DNA of 64,000 nucleotides from Peptoniphilus stercorisuis (GTDB taxonomy: Bacteria; Bacillota; Clostridia; Tissierellales; Peptoniphilaceae), in the NCBI RefSeq assembly GCF_017874395.1, contig NZ_JAGGLJ010000001.1, positions 116,223 to 180,222 on the forward strand, written 5' to 3'. Both the position numbers and the translations under genes were made by a program. The notes under the pieces were generated by a model, which searched no databases, had not been told where the DNA came from, and worked only from the letters and a program-made list of their open reading frames with translations. Positions 63,843 through 64,000 of this stretch are shown here, in pieces (position 1 is the stretch's first letter; each line of letters starts with the position of its first letter).

Positions 63843-64000
63843 GTATTACAGAGCTTTTTGTAGATGAAGCGATGCAAAAATTAATATAAAAATATAGAGC
63901 TTATTGATACTATGCCCTGTCAAGTACACATCAAATAAAATATTATAGATATTTTAATTTGTATTCTAAGGGAGATAAGTATCCTAAGGCTTTTTGAATA
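63843..64000. other. End of window, no gene supported
   Basis: 158 nt after the tRNA with no frame I can support. It contains TGCCCTGTCAAGTACACA near 63913, which is richer in GC than its surroundings, and an imperfect inverted pair CTAAGG / CCTAAGG with a short T-run near 63965-63996. No second tRNA is visible. Confidence 0.5.

Noticed and set aside
63905..63935. TGCCCTGTCAAGTACACA as an insertion sequence end
   Set aside because: No inverted partner, target duplication or transposase is visible before the window ends.
1..64000. CRISPR arrays, prophage, insertion sequences, toxin-antitoxin or defence islands
   Set aside because: Read on both strands; none of the genes or repeats fits such systems. 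The ClbS-type pseudogene is the only protection-related item.

Overview
This window reads as chromosome of a low-GC, anaerobic Gram-positive bacterium. The best guess from content is a peptide- and amino-acid-fermenting coccus of the Tissierellia/Peptoniphilaceae type (Peptoniphilus, Anaerococcus, Parvimonas, Finegoldia). The grounds are the very AT-rich sequence, strong GGAGG ribosome binding sites with frequent TTG/GTG starts, T-box leaders, a V-type ATPase operon, methionine gamma-lyase, formimidoylglutamase-like and threonine aldolase-like enzymes, and many amino-acid transporters. The genus cannot be fixed without a search. No phage, insertion sequence or CRISPR array is visible; most genes lie on the + strand.

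Layout. 1-10 kb: class I ribonucleotide reductase (nrdA, cut by the window edge, and nrdB), a D-2-hydroxyacid dehydrogenase, a GNAT protein, a CobD/HisC-like aminotransferase divergent from a threonine aldolase over a 15-bp inverted repeat, an orphan ParA ATPase, a membrane glycerophosphodiesterase and a YheO-type regulator. 10-19 kb: two paralogous Cys4-GreA_C proteins (the first with a probable premature stop), a T-box leader in front of a COG2403 P-loop protein, two BrnQ transporters (the second behind an Ile-type T-box), a frameshifted ClbS/DfsB gene, a fluoride riboswitch in front of a CPA2 antiporter, and an arginase-family enzyme. 19-30 kb: rpoN overlapping a glucosaminidase gene, then the nine-gene V-ATPase operon (G-C-I-K-F-E-A-B-D). 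30-38 kb: an exported alkaline phosphatase between two copies of a diverged non-coding repeat, an NhaC-family antiporter plus megL, DUF4180 and a polysaccharide deacetylase, and a TrmA/RumA-type RNA methyltransferase. 38-46 kb: ogt, a Cys-rich CCG protein, a possible small membrane peptide, tandem YitT proteins, an NSS-family symporter, an ECF sigma/anti-sigma pair and a UspA protein. 46-54 kb: metG-tatD-rnmV-rsmA, an ArsR/SmtB zinc-sensor-like regulator, a glutaredoxin, a MATE exporter, a GNAT protein and a second deacetylase. 54-64 kb: a YcdB/YcdC cell-surface protein, a lipoprotein with two flavinylation motifs, an ABC-F protein with one degenerate ATP site, a Met T-box with metNIQ and an M20 amidohydrolase, and a tRNA-Thr.

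How it works together. Amino-acid acquisition and catabolism dominate. Three T-box leaders share one architecture: the distance from the AGTA box to the GAAN box is 63-65 nt in each. The Met leader in front of metNIQ therefore calibrates the other two as Ile (ATC, brnQ2) and Arg (AGA, COG2403 gene). Ion homeostasis is the second theme (V-ATPase, NhaC, CPA2, NSS). The items most worth following are the Arg-type T-box on a gene of unknown function, the Cys4-GreA_C family, and the ABC-F protein in which exactly one composite ATP site is lost.
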